64,000 bases of DNA from Streptomyces cavernicola (GTDB lineage: Bacteria; Actinomycetota; Actinomycetes; Streptomycetales; Streptomycetaceae), in assembly GCF_029968035.1 (NCBI RefSeq), contig NZ_JASCIQ010000007.1, positions 62,001 through 126,000 of the forward strand, given 5' to 3'. The notes under the pieces were generated by a model. It saw only the letters and a list, made by a program, of their open reading frames with translations, had not been told where the DNA came from and did not search any database. Made by a program: the position numbers and the translations under genes. The first letter of the stretch is position 1. Every line of letters starts with the position of its first letter. Positions 1-8,122 of the stretch are shown piece by piece.

Positions 1-988
1 GTTGAGCGGTTCCGGAGCGCGGCCGGTGCATCCCGGCGAGGGTCTCCGCTAGCTGGATCTTGCCGCTGCCGCTGGACCCGGCGAGCCCGACGACCTCGCC
101 CTCGCGGACGGCCAGGTCCACGTTCTCGTACGCCTCGCCGGTCAGGGCGCGCACGTCGAGCAGGGTGCGGGCGTCCTCGGGCACGGGCGTACGGGCGGTG
201 TCGGCGCGGTGGACGACGGACTCGCCCGCCATCGCCTCGACGAGCGCGGCGCGCGGCAGTTCCGCGACCGGGGCGGTGGTGATCCAGCGGGCGTCACGCA
301 GCACGGTCACGGTCTGGCAGACCTCGTACACCTCCTGCAGGTGGTGCGAGATGAACAGGAAGGTGACGCCGGAGTCCTGCAGGGCGCGCATGCGCGTGAA
401 GAGGCGTTCGATCTCGCGGTTGTCGAGCTGCGCGGTGGGCTCGTCGAGGATGATGAAGCGCGCGCCGAAGCTCAACGCCCGTGCGATCTCGACCATTTGA
501 CGGTCTTCGACGCTCAGCTCGCAGGTGCGGGCGTCCGGGTCGACGTGCACGTCCCAGGCGTCGAGCAGCTCGGCGGCCTCGCGGCGCAGGCGACGCCAGT
601 CGATGAGCCCGGCCCGCCCGGTCGGCTGCCTGTTGACGAACAGGTTCTCGGCGACGGTGAGTTCGGGTACGACCGTCGGCTTCTGGTAGACGCAGGCGAC
701 CTTGGCGCGCCAGGCGTCGCGGTCGGTGAGCGCGGGTGCGGGCTCGCCGTCGAAGCGGACCGTCCCCGCGTCGGGGGCCTGCAGTCCGGTGAGGATCTGC
801 ACGAGGGTGGACTTGCCCGCGCCGTTGCGGCCGACGAGGGCGTGCGACTCGCCCTGGTGGACGGCGAGTTGGCCGTCCAGGAGCGCAGTCGTGGGCCCGT
901 AGCGCTTGGTGATGCCGGTCGCCCGGACGAGGGGCGGCGGATGCGGACCGCTTGGCTGCTCTTGATGCTTCGTCAGAAGTGGGCTCAT
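1..988 (-). CDS. Sugar ABC transporter ATP-binding protein (3' end missing)
   Basis: Cytoplasmic ATPase of a carbohydrate importer of the RbsA/MglA type, which carries two fused nucleotide-binding domains. The first Walker A (GRNGAGKST) lies near 845-805, the Q-loop region near 690 and the Walker B/LDEPTAQLD stretch near 460. A second, degenerate Walker A (GSSGSGKI, with I in place of S/T) lies near 90-55, as is usual for the weak second site of this family. The C-terminal part runs off the window at base 1. The ATG overlaps the stop of the upstream binding-protein gene as ATGA, so the two are translationally coupled. The permease gene should lie beyond the window edge. The sugar cannot be told from this sequence. 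Confidence 0.93.
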   Translation of the reverse strand, partial: MSPLLTKHQEQPSGPHPPPLVRATGITKRYGPTTALLDGQLAVHQGESHALVGRNGAGKSTLVQILTGLQAPDAGTVRFDGEPAPALTDRDAWRAKVACVYQKPTVVPELTVAENLFVNRQPTGRAGLIDWRRLRREAAELLDAWDVHVDPDARTCELSVEDRQMVEIARALSFGARFIILDEPTAQLDNREIERLFTRMRALQDSGVTFLFISHHLQEVYEVCQTVTVLRDARWITTAPVAELPRAALVEAMAGESVVHRADTARTPVPEDARTLLDVRALTGEAYENVDLAVREGEVVGLAGSSGSGKIQLAETLAGMHRPRSGTAQ

Positions 989-2112
989 TCGACCGTGTTG
1001 CCCCACAGCTCGGGGTCGTCGACGTTCTCCTTGGTGACCAGCGGGGCGGGCAGCTGGTCCTCCAGGTTGCCGCTGGGCAGCTTCACGATGGTCGAGCCGT
1101 GGTCGGTGGGCCCGGGTTCGAACGTCTTCCCGGCCATCGCGGCCTTGATGTAGTACATGCCGTACTTGGCGTACGAGTCGGCCGGCTGCGAGACCGTCGC
1201 GTCGATCTGGCCCTTGCGGATCGCGGCGAACTCCTGCGGGATGCCGTCGTTCGACACGATCGAGATATGGCCCTTCTCGCCCGCCTTCTTCAGCATCCCC
1301 TTCGACTTGAGGGTCTGCAGCGTCGGCGCGAGATACACGCCGCCCGCCTGCAGGTAGATGCCCTTCACGTCCGGGTTGGCGTTGAGCAGCGTGTCCAGCT
1401 TGGACGCGGCGGCGTCCGACTCCCACTTGGCGGGGATCTCCAGGACCTTCAGCTTCGGGAACTTCTTCTTCACGCAGGTCCTGAACGCCTCCGACCGCTC
1501 ACGCCCGTTGACCGAGGAGAGGTCGCCCATGATCTGCACGACCTTGCCGCTGTCGACGTGCTCGCCGAGGTAGTCGCAGGCCTTCTCGCCGTACGCGACG
1601 TTGTTCGCGCGCACCACCATCGCGACCTTGCCCTTCTCGGGGGCCACGTCGACGGCGACCACCGGGACGCCCTTGCGCTCGGCCTGGTCCAGGCCCGCGG
1701 AGATGGCGGCGCTGTCGAGGGGGGCGACGACGAGGCCGCCGACGCCCTGGTTGAGCTGGTTGTTGATATCGGTGATCTGCTGCGCCGAGTCGCTGTTGGA
1801 GTTGACGGTCTTGAGCGCGTCCACGCCCTGGTCCTTCGCCATCTTCGGCACGTAGTCGTTGTACGACTGCCAGAACGGCGAGGTGAGCAGCGGCACGATC
1901 ACGCCGACCCTGGCGGCCTCTCCCCCGGCCGCGCCGCCGGAGCCGCCCGCGGCGTCCTTCGTGCTGCCGCAGGCCGCGAGCAGCAGTGCGGCGCAGCCGG
2001 CGGCGACCATGCGCGTCGTACGTCTCGTGCTCTTCGTACGTCTCGTGCTCTTCGTACGTCTCATGCGCTTCGTGCGCTCCGTACGGCTGGTGCGTTCGGT
2101 ACGAGGGCTCAT
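985..2112 (-). CDS. Sugar ABC transporter substrate-binding lipoprotein
   Basis: Extracellular, lipid-anchored binding protein of the ribose/galactose type (periplasmic-binding-protein domain 4), 375 residues. The lipobox LLAACGS follows a hydrophobic segment. I chose the ATG at 2112 because a GAGGAG ribosome site precedes it; an in-frame ATG at 2187 lacks one. The N-region before the hydrophobic core is unusually long (about 35 residues) and arginine/threonine-rich, built by an 18-bp tandem DNA repeat. The gene is first in a leftward operon with the ATPase. A FadR-type operator and the GntR gene lie just upstream, so sugar-dependent control by that GntR protein is likely. Confidence 0.92.
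   Translation of the reverse strand: MSPRTERTSRTERTKRMRRTKSTRRTKSTRRTTRMVAAGCAALLLAACGSTKDAAGGSGGAAGGEAARVGVIVPLLTSPFWQSYNDYVPKMAKDQGVDALKTVNSNSDSAQQITDINNQLNQGVGGLVVAPLDSAAISAGLDQAERKGVPVVAVDVAPEKGKVAMVVRANNVAYGEKACDYLGEHVDSGKVVQIMGDLSSVNGRERSEAFRTCVKKKFPKLKVLEIPAKWESDAAASKLDTLLNANPDVKGIYLQAGGVYLAPTLQTLKSKGMLKKAGEKGHISIVSNDGIPQEFAAIRKGQIDATVSQPADSYAKYGMYYIKAAMAGKTFEPGPTDHGSTIVKLPSGNLEDQLPAPLVTKENVDDPELWGNTVE
2020..2075. repeat. 18-bp tandem repeat inside the lipoprotein signal region
   Basis: Near-perfect copies of an 18-bp unit containing CGTACGTCTCGTGCTCTT, followed by decayed copies up to about 2100. It encodes repeated Arg-Thr-Lys-Ser-Thr-Arg at the start of the binding protein, lengthening the basic N-region of its signal peptide. 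Confidence 0.85.
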
Positions 2113-2233
2113 CCGACGGCTCCTCAAGGGGGAAGCGTGTCTGCGAGGTCGGCGAATATTTATCAGACCACTTCGGCTCGTCGACACCCTTGTGCCGCAA
2201 CTTTTCCGGGAATTGAGGTGCGATCACGCTGTG

Positions 2234-2246
2234 GTGGTCGGACCAC
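2234..2246. promoter_or_regulatory. FadR-type GntR operator (GTGGTCGGACCAC)
   Basis: A perfect 13-bp palindrome with one central base. Its core TGGTCGGACCA matches the well-known FadR/FCD-class operator pattern TGGTCnGACCA. It sits between the leftward sugar transporter operon and the rightward GntR gene, so it could control both. Confidence 0.7.
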
Positions 2247-2311
2247 TGGGGTGGTTAGACTGCGGCGCACCCGGCTCCGGGGCGGGGTCGGGCGAGCGGG
2301 AGGGGTGGTCC

Positions 2312-3016
2312 GTGGAGCAGGCGTCCGCGCAGAAGGGCACGGTGACGCAGCGCGCCATCGAGCAGATCAAGGCGATGATCGCGGAGGGGCTCCTGGAGCC
2401 GGGCGGGCGGCTGCCCACGGAGCGGGATCTGGCCGCTCAGCTCGGCATCTCGCGCAGCTCCATGCGGGAGGCGATCCGCGCCCTGACGGTCCTCGGCGTC
2501 CTGGAGGCCCGGCACGGATCGGGCATCTACGTCACGCAGTTGGAGGCGGGCGACCTCCTGGAGACCTTCGGGGTGGTCGCGGACCTGTCGCGCGGCCCGA
2601 GCCTCGTCGAACTCCTGGAGGTGCGGCGGGTGTTGGAGTCCACGGCGACGGCGCTCGCGGCGGCGCGGATCTCGGATTCCCAACTCGCCGCCGTGCACGG
2701 GCACTTGGCGGCGATGGAGGCGACGGACGACCCGGAGGAGATCCTCTTCCACGACCTGGCCTTCCACCGGGAGATCGCGGCGGCCGCGGGCAACGGGACG
2801 ATGGCGGCGATCCTGGAGGGCCTCTCCTCGCGGACGTTCCGGGCGCGGGTGTGGCGCGGCTACGAACAACAGGACGCGTTCGCCCGCACGCGCCGCGAAC
2901 ACGCCCGCATCTACGAGGCGTTGGCGGCCCGCGACCCGGAGGCGGCGCGGTCCGCTGCGGCGGCGCACGTGGGCGAGGTCGAGGTATGGCTCCGGGGCCA
3001 GCCTGGCCCCTCCTGA
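2312..3016 (+). CDS. GntR family transcriptional regulator (FadR/FCD subfamily)
   Basis: DNA-binding regulator of 234 residues. The N-terminal winged helix-turn-helix is at about residues 12-75 (LPTERDLAAQLGISRSSMRE) and an all-helical FCD effector domain follows. That domain holds the D...H...H metal/ligand pattern (FHDLAFHREI). The GTG start follows GGGAGGGG; the open frame extends upstream without a better ribosome site. It is divergent from the sugar ABC operon with a FadR-type palindrome between, so it is the probable local repressor of that transporter and of itself. The effector is unknown. Confidence 0.9.
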   Translation: MEQASAQKGTVTQRAIEQIKAMIAEGLLEPGGRLPTERDLAAQLGISRSSMREAIRALTVLGVLEARHGSGIYVTQLEAGDLLETFGVVADLSRGPSLVELLEVRRVLESTATALAAARISDSQLAAVHGHLAAMEATDDPEEILFHDLAFHREIAAAAGNGTMAAILEGLSSRTFRARVWRGYEQQDAFARTRREHARIYEALAARDPEAARSAAAAHVGEVEVWLRGQPGPS

Positions 3017-3524
3017 CCGCCTCGGGGCTCCGCCCCGAACCCCGGCTGTCGATCGACTACCGCGCCGCGGCGGCTGGCCGCGCAGTTCCCCGCGCCCCTA
3101 CCCGGGGCTCCGCCCCGAACCCCCGCCGTCGATCGACTACCGCGCCATCGTGGCCGATCGCGCAGTTCCCCGCGCCCCTGCCGGGGCCCGAAGTCTGACC
3201 CGCCGGGCCCATGGAGCAGCCACTCCGGTCCGACCAGAACCGAATTCCAGCCGGCCCACCGCTTGAGACCGAGCCCGGAGGGCGATGGGGGGCGCAGCCC
3301 CGCTAGGGGCGCGGGGAACTGCGCGACCAGCCACGACGGCGCTGCAGCCGGACGACGACCTCGAAAGGCACCCGTGGAGGGCGCAGCCCCGCTAAAGGCG
3401 CGGGGAACTGCGCGACCAGCCACGACGACGCTTCAGCCGAGCGGCGGCCCGAAGGGGGGTCCGGGGGCGCAGCCCCTGGGAGCCGTCCGCTGAGGACTTC
3501 GGGAAGGGGCGGGTAGGGGAAAAA
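3017..3524. repeat. Dispersed GC-rich repeats in a convergent gene gap
   Basis: No gene seen. The 500-base gap between the GntR gene and the TetR gene holds four copies of a 19-base core CGCAGTTCCCCGCGCCCCT: forward at 3081-3099 and 3161-3179, inverted at 3305-3323 and 3395-3413. The first two sit in an 80-bp tandem duplication that also repeats GGGGCTCCGCCCCGAA. The inverted copies carry GACCAGCCACGACG next to them. A further module like CCCCTTCCCGAA lies inverted near 3498-3510. The same modules recur at 23.1, 25.3 and 49.8 kb. Confidence 0.85.
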
Positions 3525-4229
3525 TCACCCACGGGCAGCAACCCCCACCAACCCCTCCAACAACAACTCCACCGCCCCCTCGAACGCCCCCTCAGCCATC
3601 AACCCCAACTCCCCCCGCACAGCGGCCAGTTGCGGATACTCCCCCGCGGGCAGCGACTGGTACACGGACGTCCACGCCACCTCGTCCCCCACCCTCCGCT
3701 CAGGCGAAAGCGACAAGGACGCCGCGTCGAGCGCCGCATGCCCGAGGACCGTGTCGACGAACGCCGCGTAGTGCCGTACCGCGTCCGCCTCCCCGAACCC
3801 GGCCCGGCGCAGCAGTCCGATGCCGGTGTCCACGGCCCGGAACTCGTGCGGGCGGCGCGTCACGCGGTACGCGGCGAGGGCCGCGATGCGCGGGTGTTCG
3901 CGGTAGCTGCGGTGGATGCGGTGCGCCATCTCGCGCAGTCCCGCCACCCAGTCGTCCCCCGGCTCGAACCCGTCGAGGGCCTCCCCGATGAGCCGGTCGG
4001 CGACGGCGAGCAGCAGGTCGTCGGTGTTGCGGAAGTACCGGTAGAGCGCACTCGGATCGCAGCCGAGCGCCGCACCGAGGCGGCGCACGCTCAGCGCCTC
4101 CGGCCCCTGCTGCGCGACCAGCGCAAGGGCCCGGTCGACGATCAGGTCCTGCGAGAGAACCACACCCGACCTGGCAGGCCTGCGGCGACGCCGCTCGGCC
4201 GGCACCCGCGACGTAGGCCCGTCACCCAT
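3525..4229 (-). CDS. TetR/AcrR family transcriptional regulator
   Basis: Repressor-type regulator of 234 residues. The N-terminal helix-turn-helix at about residues 28-75 reads LSVRRLGAALGCDPSALYRYF, a standard TetR signature. The C-terminal half resembles the TetR_C domain of larger ligand-binding members. It is divergent from the amidohydrolase gene, with a GTCAA-N5-TTGAC inverted repeat between the two starts. The simplest reading is that it represses the amidohydrolase and itself. The ligand is unknown. Confidence 0.9.
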   Translation of the reverse strand: MGDGPTSRVPAERRRRRPARSGVVLSQDLIVDRALALVAQQGPEALSVRRLGAALGCDPSALYRYFRNTDDLLLAVADRLIGEALDGFEPGDDWVAGLREMAHRIHRSYREHPRIAALAAYRVTRRPHEFRAVDTGIGLLRRAGFGEADAVRHYAAFVDTVLGHAALDAASLSLSPERRVGDEVAWTSVYQSLPAGEYPQLAAVRGELGLMAEGAFEGAVELLLEGLVGVAARG

Positions 4230-4281
4230 GTCTCGTCCCCTCCCGTACGACTACGACCCCGCTGCCACGCGGCACCCTTAT

Positions 4282-4296
4282 GTCAACACCATTGAC
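4282..4296. promoter_or_regulatory. Candidate TetR operator GTCAA-N5-TTGAC
   Basis: Exact 5-bp inverted repeat with a 5-bp spacer in the intergenic region of the divergent TetR and amidohydrolase genes. The right arm TTGACG could also be a -35 box for the rightward gene. Assignment to the neighbouring regulator is inference from position. Confidence 0.5.
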
Positions 4297-4362
4297 GCAA
4301 GCCTGGCAAGGCCGATTGGATCGGGGCCCGATCTCGCCCCCACCGCCGCAAGGAGTCCGTAC

Positions 4363-6015
4363 GTGTCCGACAGCAGCCCCGCCGATCTCGTCCTCACCGG
4401 CGGACCGGTCCACACCCTCTCCCCCGCCCGCGCCCGCGCCACGTCCCTCGCCGTGCGCGGGGAGCGCATCGTCGCCGTCGGCCACGACGAGGTGCGGGAG
4501 TTGATCGGCCCGCGCACCGAAGTCGTCGACCTGCGCGGCAAGTTGCTGGTCCCCGGCTTCCAGGACGCACATGTGCACCCGGTCGGCGGCGGCCTGGAGA
4601 TGGGCCAGTGCGACCTGAGCGGGGCGACGACGCTCACCGAGTACCGGGAGCTGATCACCGCGTACGCCCGCGCCAACCCGGACCTGGAGTGGATCACCGG
4701 CGGCGGCTGGGCGATGGAGGCGTTCCCCGGCGGACTGCCGACCGCGGCCGAGCTCGACCGCCTCGTGCCGGACCGGCCCGTGTACCTGGTCAACCGCGAC
4801 CACCACGGCGCCTGGGTCAACTCCCGCGCCCTGGACCGCGCCGGCATCGACGCCCGTACCCCCGACCCGGCCGACGGCCGTATCGAGCGCGGCGCGGACG
4901 GCGCACCCACCGGCATGCTGCAGGAGGGCGCCGCCAACATCGTCGGCCGGCTCCTGCCGCCCGTCACCCTCGAAGCGAAGATCACCGGGCTGCTCCGCGC
5001 CCAGGAGTTGCTGCACTCGTTCGGCGTCACGGCCTGGCAGGACGCCATCCTCGGCGAGCACGCCAACCTCACGGACCCCACGGACGCGTACCTCGCGACG
5101 GCCGAGGACGGCCGGCTCACCGCGCGCGTGGTGGGCGCGCTGTGGTGGGACCGGGCGCGCGGCACCGAGCAGATCGAGGAGCTGGTGGCGCGGCGCGCGG
5201 CGGGCACACGCGGCCGCCTCCGCTGCACGACCGTGAAGATCATGCAGGACGGCGTCGCGGAGAACGGCACGGCGGCGCTGCTCGGCCCGTACCTCGACGG
5301 CTGCGGCTGCACCTCCGACAGCAGCGGCATCAGCTTCGTGCCGCCTAAGGAACTCCGGTCGTACGTCGCCGAGTTGGACGCCCGCGGCTTCCAGGTGCAC
5401 TTCCACGCGCTCGGCGACCGTGCCGTGCGCGAGGCTCTCGACGCGGTCGAGGCGGCGCGCGCGGCCAACGGTTTCACGGACACGCGCCCGCACCTCGCGC
5501 ATCTGCAGGTCGTGCACCCCGACGACGTCCACCGGTTCCGGGAGCTCGGCGCGAGCGCCAACCTGCAGGCGCTGTGGGCGGTGCACGAGCCGGAGATGGA
5601 CGAGTTGACGATCCCGTTCCTCGGGCCGGAGCGCAGCGCGCAGCAGTACCCGTTCGGCGACCTGCTGCGGTCCGGGGCGACCCTGGCGGCGGGCAGCGAC
5701 TGGCCGGTGTCCAGCCCCGACCCGCTGCAGGCGCTGCACGTCGCGGTCAACCGCGTCCTGCCCGAAGCCCCGCACGGCACCCCGGTGTTCCTGCCCGAGC
5801 AGCGCATCGACCTGGGCTCGGCACTCGCCGCGTACACGGCGGGCAGCGCGTACGTGAACCACCTGGACGACGTGACCGGGACCCTCGCGCCGGGCTACTA
5901 CGCGGACTTCGCGGTCCTCGACCGGGATCCGTTCGCCGGTCCGGCCGAGGAGATCGGGTCGACCCGTGTGGAGCAGACCTTCGTGGGCGGGCAGCGGGTG
6001 TACGCGGCGGGGTGA
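4363..6015 (+). CDS. Metal-dependent amidohydrolase (YtcJ-like)
   Basis: Cytoplasmic hydrolase of the amidohydrolase superfamily (Amidohydro_3 group), 550 residues. The metal-binding HVH is at residues 70-72 (FQDAHVHP), a lysine-containing strand (TTVKIMQDG) follows at about 290, later His pairs occur in VHFHALGDRA and HLAHLQVVHP, and SDWPVSSPDPL is near the C-terminus. All fit a TIM-barrel with a flanking beta domain. I chose the GTG at 4363 since AAGGAG stands 7 bases before it; the frame is open upstream to 4228. The substrate is not predictable; YtcJ-like proteins often act on amides or carbamates. Confidence 0.9.
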   Translation: MSDSSPADLVLTGGPVHTLSPARARATSLAVRGERIVAVGHDEVRELIGPRTEVVDLRGKLLVPGFQDAHVHPVGGGLEMGQCDLSGATTLTEYRELITAYARANPDLEWITGGGWAMEAFPGGLPTAAELDRLVPDRPVYLVNRDHHGAWVNSRALDRAGIDARTPDPADGRIERGADGAPTGMLQEGAANIVGRLLPPVTLEAKITGLLRAQELLHSFGVTAWQDAILGEHANLTDPTDAYLATAEDGRLTARVVGALWWDRARGTEQIEELVARRAAGTRGRLRCTTVKIMQDGVAENGTAALLGPYLDGCGCTSDSSGISFVPPKELRSYVAELDARGFQVHFHALGDRAVREALDAVEAARAANGFTDTRPHLAHLQVVHPDDVHRFRELGASANLQALWAVHEPEMDELTIPFLGPERSAQQYPFGDLLRSGATLAAGSDWPVSSPDPLQALHVAVNRVLPEAPHGTPVFLPEQRIDLGSALAAYTAGSAYVNHLDDVTGTLAPGYYADFAVLDRDPFAGPAEEIGSTRVEQTFVGGQRVYAAG

Positions 6016-6050
6016 CGCCCTCCGCGCACCCGCCGCGCACCCCTATGCCT

Positions 6051-6265
6051 GGCCCACACGTGCCGCGCCCACACGTGCCCCGCTCACACGTGCCGCGCCC
6101 ACACGTGCCGCGCCCACACGTGCCCCGCTCACACGTGCCGCGCCCACACGTGCCCGCCTCCATGTGGTCAGCTCAGCTCACATGTGGTCAACCCCCATGT
6201 GCCGCGCCCACACAGGCCGGCGCCACCATGTGATCCGCCCACATGTGATCCGCCCACATGTGCCG
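6051..6265. repeat. 15-bp tandem array of CACGTG/CATGTG motifs
   Basis: No gene seen between the amidohydrolase stop and the broken fucosidase. CACGTG occurs at 6057, 6072, 6087, 6102, 6117, 6132 and 6147, exactly every 15 bases. CATGTG then occurs at 6161, 6181, 6196, 6227, 6242 and 6257, largely on the same spacing. Units are of the form CACACGTGCCGCGCC. A 15-bp period equals five codons, but no frame has a start with a ribosome site. Confidence 0.9.
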
Positions 6266-6268
6266 CGC

Positions 6269-7850
6269 CTACACCCGGGAGCGGTACAGGCCGAACTCCG
6301 CGAGGTGTGCTTGGGCACGGGACGCGGTGACGCGGATCCGCCAGCGGCGGGCGGTGACCGGCGCGGGCAGCGGCAGGATGCGGCTCGCGCCGACGATCCC
6401 CTGGCGGGCGACCTCGCTCCAGGCCCCGTCAGCCCCGCCAGCCCCGCCAGCCCCGTCGACCTCCGCCTCCACCACGTACGCCTCGATCTGCTGGCCGTGC
6501 CGTACGTCCTCGGCGAGGCGGATGCGGTCGACCTCGACGGGGCGGCCGAGGTCGAGGGTGCGCACACCCGGGCCGTCGGAGGTCAGCGGGCAGCTCGGCC
6601 TCGATCCGCTCACGGAACTCCCGCAGCCGGGCCACGTCCGCGTCGGGCAGCAGACCGCGCTTGTCCGGCGGGATGTTCAGCAGCAGCACCGAGTTGCGGC
6701 CGACGGACCGGAACCAGATGTCCGTCAACTGCTCGACGGACTTGGGCTGTTGGTCCTCGTGGTAGAACCAGCCGGATCTGATGGACACATCGCACTCGGC
6801 GGGCCACCACTGCAGGTACTGGGCGACCTCGCGGGCCTGCAGGAGGGCGTCACGGCTGCCCTGGTCGGGGGCGTCGTAGGGCAGGGCGTAGTCGGTGCGG
6901 CCGTAGTCCTTCTCCTTGACGGGGACGACGCTCCACTCGTCCTCGCGGGCGAGCCCGCCCTCATTGCCGACCCAGCGGACATCGGGCCCGGACACGGCGA
7001 TGGTGGCGTCCGGGGCGAGCGCCCGCACCAGCGCGTACCAGCTGTCCCAGTCGTACTTCTCCACCTTGTCCGGCGGGATGTGGCCCTGCGCCCCGTCGAA
7101 CCACACCTCGTCGACGGGTCCGTACTCGGTGAGGACCTCGTAGAGCTGGTTGAGCATGTGCGCGCCGTAGTCCGTGGCGGGCAGCTCGAAGGTCGGCAGG
7201 TCCTTGCCGTCCCGGTCGTCGCCCTCGACGAGGGTGGGGACGGTGTGGTCGGCGCGCGGGCTGCCGTTGGCGTAGACCCCGTGCAGGTACTGGTTCTCGT
7301 CGGCGGGCGACACGTACACACCGACCTTGATGCCGTGCCGCCGCATCGAGTCGGCGAAGTTCCGCAGCACGTCACCGCGCCCACCGGCCCAACTGCTGGA
7401 CGCCACACTGTGCTTGGTGTAGCGCGTCGGGTAGAGGACGAAGCCGTCGTGGTGCTTGACGGTGAGGATGGCGAGCTTGAAACCGCCGTCGCGCAGGGCC
7501 CGCGCCCACTGGTCGGTGTCGAGCCCGACCGGCTGGAACAGCTCGGGATCCTCCTCCCCCGACCCCCATTCGAGCCCGGTGAAGGTGTTCACGCCGAAGT
7601 GCAGGAACGCGGTTTTCTCCAGTGCCTGCCAGGCGAGTTGACGGCCCGTCGGGCGTACGAGGGAAGCCTTGCGGACGAGTTCCTCGGCGCTGTCGGAGGA
7701 GCTGATGGGGATGCGGTACGCGGGCTCGGCGGACGCCTGCGCACCGGCGGTCGCGGCGTGGGCGGGGGCGAGGGAGGCGCTGGACGCGGCGAGCGCGGTC
7801 GCCGTGCTCGCCGTGCTCGCCGTGAGGAAGAGACGTCGACTGACGGCCAT
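6269..7850 (-). pseudogene. Alpha-L-fucosidase (GH29) with frameshift before its C-terminal domain
   Basis: Secreted glycosidase that would release alpha-linked L-fucose. The ATG at 7850 follows GGAGG and begins a Tat-like signal (SRRLFLTAS). The catalytic GH29 barrel is intact from about residue 75 to 410 (FGVNTFTGLEW, KHHDGFVLYPT, EVWFDGAQG, LLNIPPDKRG). Near 6590-6610 the frame is lost: ...EAELPADL continues only in another frame as TSDGPGVRTLDLGRPVEVDRI, a discoidin-like C-terminal domain ending at 6269. The roughly 30-40 residues that usually join these parts, with the DGDPxTxW stretch, are missing too, suggesting an out-of-frame deletion. A truncated protein ending near 6429 may still be made and active. 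Confidence 0.75.
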
Positions 7851-7908
7851 GGGGCGGACCTCCGGGGGTCGGGGTGGGTGGAGCCGGACGGTACGAACGA
7901 TCCGCGAT

Positions 7909-7926
7909 TCATCGGAGGTCTGATGA
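7909..7926. promoter_or_regulatory. Candidate operator TCATC-N8-GATGA upstream of the fucosidase
   Basis: An 18-bp inverted repeat about 60 bases upstream of the leftward fucosidase ATG, in the 272-base gap to the rightward amidase. It resembles operators of GntR-type sugar regulators in form, but no matching regulator is adjacent. Confidence 0.4.
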
Positions 7927-8122
7927 TTGAGGCGGCGCGTTCCGGTGTCAATGGGCCCTGCAGAAGGCCGAGTTCAGACAGTCATCGGATGTCCCAGGGG
8001 CTGATCGAGGCGGACCGGGTCGGACCGCAGGGGCTCCTGTCCGGCGTGCGGGGACCGGGCGTACCGTTCCCCCCGTTCCTCTACCCGTGACCGCACATCA
8101 GCACCAGCCTCAGGGAGTCGCC

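Noticed and set aside
952..3198. Long plus-strand frame overlapping the binding-protein and GntR genes
   Set aside because: Shadow frame; low-complexity product, and the other strand and frame have clear domains.
6051..6265. CRISPR-like appearance of the regular CACGTG array
   Set aside because: Units are only 15 bp with no unique spacers and no cas genes are near.
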